Positions 1 to 8,358 of a stretch of 61,387 nucleotides of DNA are shown piece by piece; position 1 is the first letter of the stretch; every line of letters starts with the position of its first letter. Under the pieces are notes generated by a model. The model was not told the origin of the DNA. It saw nothing but the letters and a program-made list of their open reading frames with translations, and ran no database searches. This DNA is from Candidatus Obscuribacter phosphatis. GTDB taxonomy: Bacteria; Cyanobacteriota; Vampirovibrionia; Obscuribacterales; Obscuribacteraceae. The translations under genes and the position numbers were made by a program. The stretch is taken from NCBI GenBank assembly GCA_001899315.1, contig MOYA01000001.1:1071648-1133034 (forward strand). The letters run 5' to 3'.

Positions 1-92
1 AGTTTGGCTTTGGGTCCGGATTGGCTTTGGGGCCAGATTGACTTTTGCCTTTACTTTTGCGACAGAGCGGCTGATAAATCGGGTTTGGCTTT

Positions 93-154
93 AAATCAGG
101 CTTTGCCTTAATTCTCAAATCAGGCTTTGCCTTAAAGCTCAAATCAGACTTCGC
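93..154. repeat. 24-nt tandem repeat at the 3' end of nth
   Basis: Two near-identical 24-nt units (93-116 and 117-140), each beginning AAATCAGGCTTTGCCTTAA, are followed by a degenerate third copy from 141. The third copy contains the nth stop codon (TGA on the minus strand at 146-144), so the repeat looks like a local duplication of the gene's 3' end. Bases 1-92 hold looser GGCTTTGG-type words and no gene that I recognise. Confidence 0.8.
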
Positions 155-1121
155 TAGATGGGCAGAAAGATTGCAGCGGGCATTCTCCGCAAGCCGGTTT
201 ACGGGCATAACAAAGCCTGCGTCCGTGCCAAATTATCGTTATCGATAATTTGGACCAATCTTCGCCGGGGAAAAGCTTCTGCAAATCGTTTTCAATCTTT
301 AGCGGGTCTTCTTCTCTGGTGAAACCAAAGCGTTTCGACAATCTTTGCACGTGGGTATCCACACTCCAGCCGGGTATGTTGTGCAGGACACCCAAGACTA
401 CATTGGCTGTTTTTCGACCAACTCCGGGCAATATCGTCAGTTCTTCCACCGATTGCGGCACTTTGCCACCATATTTAGTGATGAGCATCCGGGCGCAGTT
501 TTGAATATTATTGGCTTTGGCATTGAAATAGCCGGTAGGTTTGATGATGGCTTTGATTTCTTCCAGGTCGGCTTCGGCTAGTGCTTTTGCATCTGGAAAG
601 CGGGCATAGAGTTTTTCTGTCACCCTATTGACCTGTTGGTCGGTGCACTGGGCTGAGAGTATGACGGCGATCAATAATTGAAAATCGCTGGCGAAAACAA
701 GCTCGCAAGCCGAATCAGGATAGAGAGAGAGAAGGGCGTCCATTATCTCTCTTGCCTGCGCACGACCAGCTTTGGGAACTGCGGCTCCCGAGAGACCAGA
801 TTTAGAAAGTTTGGACTGAGAAATTTCGGACCGAGAAAGATCGGATTTACCGGCTTTAGATTGCCCAGACTTAGATTGCCCAGATTTAGTTTGACCAGAA
901 TTAGATTTATTGGTCTTGGTCTGAGCTTTCTTAGTCTCAGTCTTGTTAGGCTCAGTCTTCTTGGACTTAGTCTCGGTTTTCTTAGTCTTAGTCTCAGCTT
1001 TCTTGCTTTCAGTCTTCTTGCTTTCAGTCTTTTTGCTTTCAGCTTTCTTACTTTCAGCTTGAACTTTTATGCTCTTACTTTGAGCCTGCCTCTTTGTCAT
1101 CCTTAACAGTCCCTCTGCCAT
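144..1121 (-). CDS. nth: Endonuclease III with long Lys/Ser/Thr-rich N-terminal extension
   Basis: This is a DNA glycosylase/AP lyase that removes oxidised pyrimidines in base excision repair. Numbering is from the ATG at 1121. The catalytic core is about residues 118-325, close to the usual 210. It contains the helix-hairpin-helix LPGVGRKTA (about 231-239, catalytic Lys 237), the catalytic Asp in SVDTHVQ (about 255), and a complete 4Fe-4S cluster with spacing C-x6-C-x2-C-x5-C (304, 311, 314, 320). Residues 10-115 are a low-complexity basic tail built on ESKKT-like words, absent from typical Nth, and probably disordered or DNA-binding (inference). The ATG overlaps the ispE stop as TGATG. An in-frame TTG one codon upstream is a less likely start. 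It is the last gene of the corC-rsmA-ispE-nth run. Confidence 0.95.
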   Translation of the reverse strand: MAEGLLRMTKRQAQSKSIKVQAESKKAESKKTESKKTESKKAETKTKKTETKSKKTEPNKTETKKAQTKTNKSNSGQTKSGQSKSGQSKAGKSDLSRSEISQSKLSKSGLSGAAVPKAGRAQAREIMDALLSLYPDSACELVFASDFQLLIAVILSAQCTDQQVNRVTEKLYARFPDAKALAEADLEEIKAIIKPTGYFNAKANNIQNCARMLITKYGGKVPQSVEELTILPGVGRKTANVVLGVLHNIPGWSVDTHVQRLSKRFGFTREEDPLKIENDLQKLFPGEDWSKLSITIIWHGRRLCYARKPACGECPLQSFCPSSEV

Positions 1122-2155
1122 CAATCTAAAATCTTAACGCCGTGCTCTAGGGTTTGCACTACAAAAAGATCCACCGGATCAGATTTGGCCGCGCAAGAAA
1201 TAGTTGTTTCTTTCAATACGCTTTCTTCGAAGGCTTCTTTCAATTGCACCGCATGTTCACTGTCCCGGGCAATGGCATAGATAGTCGGACCCGAGCCGGT
1301 CATATGACAAACCCGGGCGCCAAGATTCATAAAACGTTGCTTGATTCCTTTCAGTTCACGATAGTCTGGAAAGATTGCTTGCTCGAAGTCGTTTCCGAAA
1401 GCGGTGATTGCTTTTTCCTGGTCGCTGGCAAGCAAGTTTTGGCAAGCAAAACCAGTGGCATCATCGGTAATGCCGCGGTCTTTCAATTTTTCCGAGAGTG
1501 AAAACTTATCTTCAAATTGGTCGTATTTCTTGAAGGCCCAAGGGGTGGCAATATGCAAATGGCGTGGTTTGGCCAGAACCATATGTAGTGGCAGGGCTTG
1601 ATTATCGCAAGCCAAATTCAAGGCATGTAAAATCTCGCCGCGCCCCTCTGCCCTAGCTGTTCCCCCTAGAAAGGAAAAGGGCACGTCAACGCCGAGCTTA
1701 GAGCCCATGCTCAACAATTCATCCTGACTAAAGGGGGCTGCTTTGGGGGCGCTTCCTTGATCTGCCCGCCCTTCAAAATAGGTGTTGAGCGCCAAGAGTG
1801 CGGCGGCGGCATTGCCCGAACCACCAGCCATGCCCGCACCAATGGGGATATTTTTTTCTATTTCAACCTTCACCTTGAGGGGTTCGGGTTTTTCCATCGA
1901 CGAGAGATAGAGCCTAATCGCCTTGGCAATGAGATTATCAGGACTTATAGGAAACTCACTGCTAAACTTGCCCTTGGCTGCCTTTAGCTCGATAGCGGGG
2001 GAGTCGTTTCTTTCTATATCGAAAGTGAGTAAATCAGCCAAACTTATGCTTTGCATGAGCGAACTCACCCGGTGATAACCATCTTCGAAAAGTCCCTTCA
2101 ATTCGAATGTGAGATTGATCTTGGCGGGGGCGATGACTTTTATCTTCGAGCTCAT
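1121..2155 (-). CDS. ispE: 4-diphosphocytidyl-2-C-methyl-D-erythritol kinase
   Basis: This GHMP-family kinase phosphorylates the 2-hydroxyl of CDP-methylerythritol in the non-mevalonate (MEP) isoprenoid pathway. The N-terminal APAKINL motif (about residues 9-15) and the glycine-rich ATP loop PIGAGMAGGSGNAAAAL (about 104-120) are clear, as is the C-terminal GSGPT motif. At 344 residues it is somewhat longer than the usual 280-310. It overlaps the rsmA stop by 4 nt (ATGA), a pairing of rsmA and ispE that is common in bacteria and implies translational coupling. Its own stop overlaps the nth ATG. Confidence 0.95.
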   Translation of the reverse strand: MSSKIKVIAPAKINLTFELKGLFEDGYHRVSSLMQSISLADLLTFDIERNDSPAIELKAAKGKFSSEFPISPDNLIAKAIRLYLSSMEKPEPLKVKVEIEKNIPIGAGMAGGSGNAAAALLALNTYFEGRADQGSAPKAAPFSQDELLSMGSKLGVDVPFSFLGGTARAEGRGEILHALNLACDNQALPLHMVLAKPRHLHIATPWAFKKYDQFEDKFSLSEKLKDRGITDDATGFACQNLLASDQEKAITAFGNDFEQAIFPDYRELKGIKQRFMNLGARVCHMTGSGPTIYAIARDSEHAVQLKEAFEESVLKETTISCAAKSDPVDLFVVQTLEHGVKILD

Positions 2156-3009
2156 TTCAAAATTTCAGAGGCAGCATCTGCCAGACGGGCGAACTTCTCA
2201 AGCGAAATGGTTTCGGCTCTGGCTGAGGGCGATATGCCTAGTTTGATCAGCAAGGCCGTCAGTTCGTTGTCGGGTAGACCTAGAAATGCAAGATTATTGC
2301 GAATCATCTTGCGTCTTTCTTTGAAGCCGCTAGCTACAAGTCTGCGGAAAATATGCAAATCTTTCACCTGCACAGCTGGTTCCGCCCGTTTGATAAGCTG
2401 TATCACCGCCGAATCTACCTTGGGTTTCGGCACAAAATGCTCGGCTTTCACCTTAGTCAAAAATTTGGTCTGAGCATAATAGTTGGCTAAAACAGTCAAT
2501 TGTCCAAAGTCTTTAGTGCCTGGTTCGGCTGTTACCCTTCGTGCCAACTCTAACTGCACCATCATGGTCAAAGAATGCAAATAGGGTAACCAAGGCGATG
2601 GACTGTCTATTTCGCCAAGCACTCTCACCAAGATAGGCGATGTGATTTGATAAGGCACATTGCCCACAACTTTGACATTTTTTGCCGCTAGATCGGCTGG
2701 TTCAAACTTGAGAAAGTCTTGGTTCACCACTGTCAGATTTTTGTGTTCTGCGGCCAGCTGGCCGAGGCGCTCGGATAAGTCCTCATCAAGCTCGACAGCG
2801 ATTACACGCGCGCCGGTGGTGACCAGATGCTCGGTGAGAAAGCCTAAACCCGGACCAATCTCAACTACGGTATCGCCGGGAGCGGCATTGAGTGAATCGC
2901 TCACTAATTTATGATAAGACGGTTCAACTAAAAAATTCTGTGAAAGTCTTTTTTTCGCTCTTACCACCATGGCTCGGCGGTAAAGTTCTTCCCTGGTCAT
3001 AGAGGGCAT
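2152..3009 (-). CDS. rsmA: 16S rRNA (adenine1518/1519-N6,N6)-dimethyltransferase
   Basis: KsgA/RsmA dimethylates two adjacent adenines in helix 45 of 16S rRNA late in 30S assembly. SAM motif I is VVEIGPGLG (about residues 48-56), the catalytic motif IV is NVPY (117-120), and the N-terminal substrate-binding stretch KKRLSQNFL (about 19-27) is conserved. The 285-residue length is normal. The ATG follows the corC-like stop with no gap (TGA-ATG), so the two are almost certainly co-translated; the 3' end overlaps ispE by 4 nt. Confidence 0.96.
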   Translation of the reverse strand: MPSMTREELYRRAMVVRAKKRLSQNFLVEPSYHKLVSDSLNAAPGDTVVEIGPGLGFLTEHLVTTGARVIAVELDEDLSERLGQLAAEHKNLTVVNQDFLKFEPADLAAKNVKVVGNVPYQITSPILVRVLGEIDSPSPWLPYLHSLTMMVQLELARRVTAEPGTKDFGQLTVLANYYAQTKFLTKVKAEHFVPKPKVDSAVIQLIKRAEPAVQVKDLHIFRRLVASGFKERRKMIRNNLAFLGLPDNELTALLIKLGISPSARAETISLEKFARLADAASEILK

Positions 3010-4473
3010 TCAGGATCCTTCCTCTTGCTGTTTCTGACCAGATTTCTGATTGCTTTTACCAGAACTGTTTCCATTTTTACCATTGCCACCAGATTTATCG
3101 TTGCCTTCAGGTTCAGGCCTTATGGCATTATTTGTCTGGGTGAGAACTTGGGTGCTTTCGCTGTCGTTGTCTTCCATCTTAATCAGCCGCAGTTTCATAA
3201 TGCGGTGTCTATCCGCTTCAACCACTATCAGCAGGCAACCCTTAGTTTCCACCTGATCGCCTGGTTGAGGCTCACGTCCCAACCTGCCAAAGACGTGGCC
3301 GCCAACTGTGTTGAATTCCTCGTCTTCCATTTCCAGACCCAATTTTTCATTGGCTTCATCTAAGGTCAGCTTTGCGTCAATCAAGAAAGATCCGTCTTCT
3401 TCCTGGGTGATGAACTCTTCCACGATTTCGTGTTCGTCGGCAATGTCTCCCACCAGCTCTTCCAGAAGGTCTTCCAAGGTGACTATCCCTTGGGTGCCGC
3501 CGTACTCATTCATGACCACTGCCATATGGGTTTTGGTGCGCTTGAATTCGGTGAGCAAGTCTTTCAGATTTTTGTTTTCAGGCACAATCAAGACTTTGCG
3601 GGCTAACTCTCTTATATGGGCGTTTTCTTTATGCTCCATGATTGCCCGCAGACCGTCTCTTATATGGACAACACCAAAAATGTTGTCGACGTCTTCGTCA
3701 TAGACAGGCAGTCTAGAGTGACCGTGCTTGAGCGCTTCAGTTACGAATGTCTTGACTGTAGCTTCGGCAGAGACACAGACCATGTCGATACGCGGTGTCA
3801 TCACTTCACTTGCCGTTGTATCGGCAAAGTCGAAGACACTGTGCAGCATTTCTTCCTGTTCCGATTCAAGAACACCTTCTTCGTGGCTTGCCGATACAAG
3901 CATCTTCAGTTCTTCTTCAGAGTGAACAGTATGGGTGGATGGCGGCTCTTTGATTTTCAAGACGCTGACGATGATAGCTGTTGTTCCGTTCAATATTTTC
4001 AAAAAGGGCCAGGTGATTATGCACCAAAAGTGCATAGGCAGCACAGTGGCCAGAATAACCGTTTCAGCACGGCTGTAAGAAAGCATCTTGGGCAGTAGTT
4101 CACCGCCTACCGTTTGCACATAGGCAGTGAATGTAAAGGCGGCGGCATAAGAGAACCAACGCATGCTCTCAATAGTCTTGTGGCTCCAGGCAGCCTGTTC
4201 GCCCACGCGTGTGGCATGTTCGGCTATGCCTTCAGCCAATGCCGATTCGCCGGCCGCACCAAGCAAGAGGGTGGCAATGGTTATGCCAAGCTGGCAGGCT
4301 GATATAAACTTCTCAGGGTCATCTAGATAAAGCTGAGTTTTCTTGGCAAACATATTGCCTTTCTCAGCCAGATGATCGATACGTGTGCGTCTGACGCGGG
4401 CAAGACCCATCTCCGCCGCAACGAAGAAGGCATTCATCAAAATTAGAACTGGTATCCAGGCGATTTGGTACAA
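3010..4473 (-). CDS. CNNM/CBS/CorC-domain membrane protein (CorC/TlyC-like)
   Basis: This is an integral membrane protein of the CNNM family linked to Mg2+/divalent cation efflux; some relatives are labelled hemolysins. The order is a CNNM transmembrane domain with about four hydrophobic segments (residues 1-190), a CBS pair (about 210-330) and a CorC/HlyC domain (about 345-425). A hydrophilic Lys/Asn/Ser/Gly-rich tail runs from 440 to 487. The start is TTG at 4473; an in-frame stop lies just upstream at 4488-4486, and starting at the next Met would cut the first helix. A hairpin lies between a good AAGGAG and the start (separate entry). It is the first gene of the operon. Confidence 0.9.
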   Translation of the reverse strand: MYQIAWIPVLILMNAFFVAAEMGLARVRRTRIDHLAEKGNMFAKKTQLYLDDPEKFISACQLGITIATLLLGAAGESALAEGIAEHATRVGEQAAWSHKTIESMRWFSYAAAFTFTAYVQTVGGELLPKMLSYSRAETVILATVLPMHFWCIITWPFLKILNGTTAIIVSVLKIKEPPSTHTVHSEEELKMLVSASHEEGVLESEQEEMLHSVFDFADTTASEVMTPRIDMVCVSAEATVKTFVTEALKHGHSRLPVYDEDVDNIFGVVHIRDGLRAIMEHKENAHIRELARKVLIVPENKNLKDLLTEFKRTKTHMAVVMNEYGGTQGIVTLEDLLEELVGDIADEHEIVEEFITQEEDGSFLIDAKLTLDEANEKLGLEMEDEEFNTVGGHVFGRLGREPQPGDQVETKGCLLIVVEADRHRIMKLRLIKMEDNDSESTQVLTQTNNAIRPEPEGNDKSGGNGKNGNSSGKSNQKSGQKQQEEGS

Positions 4474-4476
4474 AGC

Positions 4477-4512
4477 AATAAAGGCTCAGTTTCTCACTGA
4501 ACCTGTCTCCTT
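4477..4512 (-). promoter_or_regulatory. Shine-Dalgarno plus hairpin upstream of the corC-like TTG start
   Basis: On the minus strand an AAGGAG (4512-4507) is followed by an 8-bp hairpin, GGTTCAGT-GAGAA-ACTGAGCC (4503-4483), then the TTG start at 4473. In linear sequence the Shine-Dalgarno is about 33 nt from the start, which is too far. If the hairpin folds, the effective gap is about 12 nt to TTG or about 6 nt to an in-frame ATT at 4479. Folding may therefore help select or regulate the start. Confidence 0.35.
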
Positions 4513-4918
4513 TATTTTAAGGACGCCTGAGAGTCTGTGCCTTGCCCCGAAAAAACTCAGGCTGCACAACTGGGGAGGGTCTTCTGATTCTTTACTTGCC
4601 GTACTGCTTGCCGTACCGCTACTAAGAGGGTCGTCCATCAAAGTGCTGTATTGTGCCTCAAGCTGCCTCGAAAATTAATTCCAATTCGGTTTGAGCGGCA
4701 GTCGCCCAATCGAAAAATAACTCCAGTGCTTCCAATATAGATTCCAGAGTTAAAACAATCCTACCACATGCTCTAATGGGGCAAACCAGTAATTTAATGC
4801 ACGTCAAGTGGATTTCTTTAACGGCTGGCAGGCAAATTCAAAGGTTATCAAGAAATTACTTTGGTGTCCCGATAAATTGGCCCTGCTATGACATAATTTG
4901 ACTGTCTTTCGGCTACTA
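4513..4918. other. Intergenic region between divergent genes
   Basis: About 400 nt separate the corC-like operon from the exported-protein gene. A 10-nt word CTTGCCGTAC occurs twice at 12-nt spacing (4595-4604, 4607-4616). A 7-bp inverted repeat, GCCTGAG...CTCAGGC, lies around 4525-4565. Both promoters must be here, but I see no convincing -35/-10 pair and no RNA gene. Confidence 0.5.
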
Positions 4919-5527
4919 ATGAGAAGTATGAGATTTCTTAAAAGTAAAAGCGCATTGGTCGTTCAGATCGGGTTCTTGTCTCTGGGCTTTCTCTTGGCTT
5001 GCTCGCTGCAGCCTGCTTTGGCTGAAACAAAAACAAAAAATAGTAAAGACAAAAATTCAACCGATATCGGTTTAGTTGCACAGGATGGAAGCCAAGCGCA
5101 AAATTTGCCGAGCCCAGCCGGTTCCGGAAGAGCCAAGCAGATTGCCGTAGCCATACCCGGCGTCGGTGAAGCAAAGATAGTGGTCACCCCCGCACCTGCT
5201 GTGGCCAAAGCCGGCAAACCGCTTGTTCAGTCTGGTTTGCCGTCTGGTTCAAATATTTCGGTCAAACTGCCGCGTTCAGTCGACCAAGCTCTAGATGACC
5301 TTTCCGAAGTCGGCAAGCGTTCTAAAGAGGGAGCTTTCCAGCTCTATCAGGAAATGAACAAGATTCTGCACTGGATTGGTGTTTACCTGAAGCAGCATTT
5401 CCATACTCCTGAATTGACTCCGGGGGCTTATCCCTACGTTCAGAACAAAGAGCTTAATCCGGGCACTTTCGCCCACAAAATAGTCTATGGACGAGACGGA
5501 AGAATCAAGACGATAGTGCAGCGCTAG
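4919..5527 (+). CDS. Exported protein of unknown function, possible lipoprotein
   Basis: This protein is about 203 residues and I do not recognise a family. From the ATG at 4919 there is a basic start (MRSMRFLKSKS), a hydrophobic stretch, and LLAC, which fits a lipobox; ALA-ET a few residues later would fit signal peptidase I instead. The middle is Ala/Pro/Ser-rich linker. The last 90 residues include a short amphipathic helix and a Tyr-containing end (FAHKIVYGRDGRIKTIVQR). A TTG at 4898 and an ATG at 4928 are alternative starts. Its last 23 nt overlap the end of the convergent membrane-protein gene. Confidence 0.7.
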   Translation: MRSMRFLKSKSALVVQIGFLSLGFLLACSLQPALAETKTKNSKDKNSTDIGLVAQDGSQAQNLPSPAGSGRAKQIAVAIPGVGEAKIVVTPAPAVAKAGKPLVQSGLPSGSNISVKLPRSVDQALDDLSEVGKRSKEGAFQLYQEMNKILHWIGVYLKQHFHTPELTPGAYPYVQNKELNPGTFAHKIVYGRDGRIKTIVQR

Positions 5528-6233
5528 CAGCCGAGTCGCTGGGTTCTTCACCAGGTTTTGCCGTCTCTCGCCAAACCAGGGCGATCATGCGCGCTTGCAC
5601 CACTTGGGCAAGAAAAGTGAGAAAGGGCGAAATAATAAGACCGATAAAGGTCAGTCCAGGTAGGAAAGAAGCTAGAAAGATTAGGCTCAGCCCTGCCAGC
5701 CAGACGACCAGAAACTTTCCTGGGGCTCTCATCATTCTTATAGATACTTTCAACCATTGAAAGCCTGATTTCATACTTTCTTCTTGGGCGAAATTAGCCA
5801 TAAGTATCGAGGTGAAAAATGAAGTCAGGACAAAATAGCAGTAAACAGAAAGAAAGGTCGTCATCCCCCAGTTGGTGAAGCCTTTGCTGGCTACGAAGGT
5901 GCTGCCTGAAGCGACACCTTGGGTGAGGAAAAGAGCGAGAAGCGCCAAGCCGCCGAATTGGAAGAAGAGGGTCACTGCCAGCCAACTTATTCCTGAAATC
6001 ATCAGGTCGACGAATTGGTCCCATTCGGGAAGTTCTTTGCTGCCCTTTATGTAAGTGCGCATTACTCTGAGCAGATAACCGTTTGTGATACCGCCCATGA
6101 TGACGCTCAGGGGCAGAAAGAGCGGGTTGAAAAGGAAGACGAGCAGAGCGGTGAGATTGACAGAAGTGCCAATTGCTAACTTACTGAGCCAGTTTTGATC
6201 GGCTAGCATTTCTTTGAAAGTAAAAGTGTTCAT
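5505..6233 (-). CDS. DUF4013-like multi-pass membrane protein
   Basis: This 242-residue integral membrane protein has hydrophobic segments at about 25-50, 92-117, 128-160 and 175-215. The stretch GYLLRVMRTYIKGSKELPEW after the first helix matches the family hallmark of DUF4013 (a YxxR...G...LPEW pattern), whose function is unknown. It is convergent with the upstream exported-protein gene (23-nt 3' overlap). The ATG at 6233 has only a weak ribosome-binding site, and the spacer before it contains three 12-nt tandem repeats. Confidence 0.75.
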   Translation of the reverse strand: MNTFTFKEMLADQNWLSKLAIGTSVNLTALLVFLFNPLFLPLSVIMGGITNGYLLRVMRTYIKGSKELPEWDQFVDLMISGISWLAVTLFFQFGGLALLALFLTQGVASGSTFVASKGFTNWGMTTFLSVYCYFVLTSFFTSILMANFAQEESMKSGFQWLKVSIRMMRAPGKFLVVWLAGLSLIFLASFLPGLTFIGLIISPFLTFLAQVVQARMIALVWRETAKPGEEPSDSAASAALSS

Positions 6234-6236
6234 TTT

Positions 6237-6272
6237 AGTTTACTGGTCAGATTACTGGTTAGTTTACTGGTC
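6237..6272. repeat. Three tandem 12-nt repeats
   Basis: AGTTTACTGGTC (6237-6248), AGATTACTGGTT (6249-6260) and AGTTTACTGGTC (6261-6272) are head-to-tail. They fill the spacer between the surE stop and the start of the DUF4013-like gene, both on the minus strand. Confidence 0.9.
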
Positions 6273-6279
6273 AAAATCT

Positions 6280-7053
6280 CTATATCCACTGCGCAAGCTT
6301 ATCGAACAGAGCAAAGTCTGTCATATTGAAAACCACCGGAGTGACTGAAATATAGCCTTGATTTACTGCATAAACATCAGAACTGGTCGACTCCGAATCT
6401 TCAATGGCATGACCGGAAAGCCAATAATAATCACGTCCGTTCGGGTCGGAGCGCTTGTCGAAGCTATCTTTATAGAGGCGCAGTCCCAGCTCGGCAAGTT
6501 TAGCCCCCTTAACTTCATCTTTCTTGAGGGCTGGTACGTTTATGTTAATCAGTCCGCGCGCAGTGCGCGGTGCATCTTTTAACTTGCCGAGCAATTCGCC
6601 GATGTAATGGGCGGCGGTTTCATAAACGAAACGTTTGTCTTGTTTGGCACTGACGGCAATGGCGGGGATATCCATGAAGGCGGCTTCCATTGCCGCAGCC
6701 ACTGTGCCCGAATAGAGCAGATCGCTGCCCAGGTTGGGTCCTGAATTAATGCCAGAGACAACCACATCGGGCGGTGCCGGCATCAGTTCGCAAACAGCTA
6801 ACTTGACGCAATCGGCCGGGGTACCTGTGGTTGACCAAGCGCCCTTGACGGCATTGGTTTGTAAATCGAAAGCTGATTCTTCGTGCTGAACCCTGAGTGG
6901 TTTATGCAAGGTGAGGGAATGACCAGTGGCGCTGCGCTGACGGTCGGGGGCGCAGACATAAACTTCGTGGCGGCTGTCATTAGCTAGATGGGCGGCCAGT
7001 ACCGCCAGACCCGGTGCATGAATGCCGTCGTCGTTAGATAGAAGAATTCTCAC
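6280..7053 (-). CDS. surE: 5'/3'-nucleotidase SurE
   Basis: This metal-dependent survival-protein phosphatase dephosphorylates nucleoside 5'/3'-monophosphates. The N-terminal metal motif LLSNDDG (residues 4-10), the Ser-rich ligand region SATGHSLTL, and VSGINSGPNLG with SGTVAAAMEA are all intact. At 257 residues it has normal length. The GTG start at 7053 has an AGGAAA Shine-Dalgarno 6 nt upstream. The DUF4013-like gene follows on the same strand, while the Clp-N gene is divergent. Confidence 0.95.
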   Translation of the reverse strand: MRILLSNDDGIHAPGLAVLAAHLANDSRHEVYVCAPDRQRSATGHSLTLHKPLRVQHEESAFDLQTNAVKGAWSTTGTPADCVKLAVCELMPAPPDVVVSGINSGPNLGSDLLYSGTVAAAMEAAFMDIPAIAVSAKQDKRFVYETAAHYIGELLGKLKDAPRTARGLININVPALKKDEVKGAKLAELGLRLYKDSFDKRSDPNGRDYYWLSGHAIEDSESTSSDVYAVNQGYISVTPVVFNMTDFALFDKLAQWI

Positions 7054-7147
7054 TTTGTGTTTCCTGTGTTATAGAACCGCCTGTCCAGCCGTTCTCGGTA
7101 TGTCTTGCCCCTTGGACCTCTTTGCTTCTATTTAACGAGGAGGGCAA

Positions 7148-7219
7148 ATGACTTACTATTATATAGTTACCGCAACTCCCAGGGAAATCTATGTTGGATT
7201 CTGTATTCGAGCGCTCTAG
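7148..7219 (+). CDS. Possible 23-residue leader peptide upstream of the Clp-N gene
   Basis: An ATG at 7148 is preceded by GAGGAGGG at 4-nt spacing, one of the strongest ribosome-binding sites in the window. It opens a 23-codon frame (MTYYYIVTATPREIYVGFCI...) ending in TAG at 7217-7219, which overlaps the start of the next gene (ATG 7191) in another frame. That gene also has its own AGGGAA. It could be a coupling leader or a chance frame. Confidence 0.3.
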   Translation: MTYYYIVTATPREIYVGFCIRAL

Positions 7220-8342
7220 TGACAGTCTTTTGCAAGTGATGCAGTTAGCTCTTGATGAGTGCATCAACCTTGAACATGGTTATATTTGCACCGACCATAT
7301 CATTGCCGCTCTTACCAGCGACTATGCCGGCATCGCCGCTGAAGCTCTAGGCAGCATGAAAATTGACGAAGAAGCTGTGCGCAAAGAGCTGGAAGAGAAG
7401 GTAAAGAGCAAGATGGAATCGGAGCTGCCTTTCAGCGGCCGCCCGGATCTTTCTTCCGGTTTACCGTCGGTGACATTGCCGGTGGTGGCACACTCGGCCA
7501 GTGGTGATACGCGCAAAGCCTATGGCATGAGTGACCTAACTGTGCAGGCCTTGCACAGGGCTTACGAGTATGCTCTTTTCTTGGGACTGAATTACATCAA
7601 CCCCGAGCATTTGCTGCTCGGCATCATGGATTTGAAAGAGTGCATAGCGGTGCGCACTATCGTCGATTTAGGCGGTAATGTAGACTTTCTGCGCAAGCAA
7701 ATAATGATGCTCATGGCCAAAAATCTGAGCAGTGATTCCACCTTGCCTGGTTTGAAAGATGCCGTGGTCAACGGACTGCGCGAACTCATCGACAAACACT
7801 ACCGGGCTATTTCCACTCTGCAAGCACTTTCGGTGCGCAGCCGCCATGCTCTAGGTTCTCTGCCGCCTCGCTCCGAGATTGTGCATATGGTTTGCACCGG
7901 GTATGTCCCTGATTTTCTTATCAATCAAATGGCTTTCCGCCGCTATCTTTTAGAAGAAACCCTCAACCAGTTGAATTGCCGCGTTGGTGGCTTGGACAAG
8001 GAACTATCGGCTTCGATTATCTCGGCTGCCGCTCAGAGTTTGCGCATGGAAGTGCGCAATTCTATCGAGTTTATGTTGGCCAATGAATACAGACTATTTT
8101 CGCAAATGCTCGATGATGCCGAGCATGACTTAATAGGCTCGGTGATTGAAGATCTGTGGTGGGCTCAGGGTGAAGAAATAGCTCTGAACGAACTATTTTC
8201 GGAAGCCCTCGATGATCATAGACGCAAGCATCTACTGAGCTTGCAAGAGCGTCGCTTAGAGATCAATGCTCGTCTATCTAAACTAAGAGAGAAGCTTGAT
8301 GAAACTATTCGGCATTGCTTCGTGAAAAGAGCAGCTACCTAA
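7191..8342 (+). CDS. Stand-alone Clp N-domain protein (no AAA+ module)
   Basis: This 383-residue protein carries two Clp-N repeats of the ClpA/ClpC substrate- and adaptor-binding type, at about 1-75 and 115-178. The second has the characteristic ALFLGLNYINPEHLLLGIM. No Walker A/B motifs or AAA+ domain follow. The C-terminal 190 residues are helical with charged ends (a likely coiled coil at about 345-375) and resemble nothing I recognise. By analogy with ClpS or short ClpC-like proteins it could be an adaptor or a competitor for Clp substrates (inference). Start: ATG 7191 with AGGGAA 4 nt upstream. It is divergent from surE and convergent with the XRE gene. Confidence 0.8.
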   Translation: MLDSVFERSSDSLLQVMQLALDECINLEHGYICTDHIIAALTSDYAGIAAEALGSMKIDEEAVRKELEEKVKSKMESELPFSGRPDLSSGLPSVTLPVVAHSASGDTRKAYGMSDLTVQALHRAYEYALFLGLNYINPEHLLLGIMDLKECIAVRTIVDLGGNVDFLRKQIMMLMAKNLSSDSTLPGLKDAVVNGLRELIDKHYRAISTLQALSVRSRHALGSLPPRSEIVHMVCTGYVPDFLINQMAFRRYLLEETLNQLNCRVGGLDKELSASIISAAAQSLRMEVRNSIEFMLANEYRLFSQMLDDAEHDLIGSVIEDLWWAQGEEIALNELFSEALDDHRRKHLLSLQERRLEINARLSKLREKLDETIRHCFVKRAAT

Positions 8343-8358
8343 GCCTATTGGCAGAGGC

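Noticed and set aside
678-1106. Plus-strand Leu/Ser-rich frame opposite nth
   Set aside because: It is the mirror of the Lys/Ser repeats in nth; that frame has full catalytic motifs, so this one is a shadow.
4658-4807. Minus-strand frame of 49 codons (TTG start) in the spacer upstream of the corC-like gene
   Set aside because: No ribosome-binding site and only a TTG start; its length is within what chance gives in this spacer.
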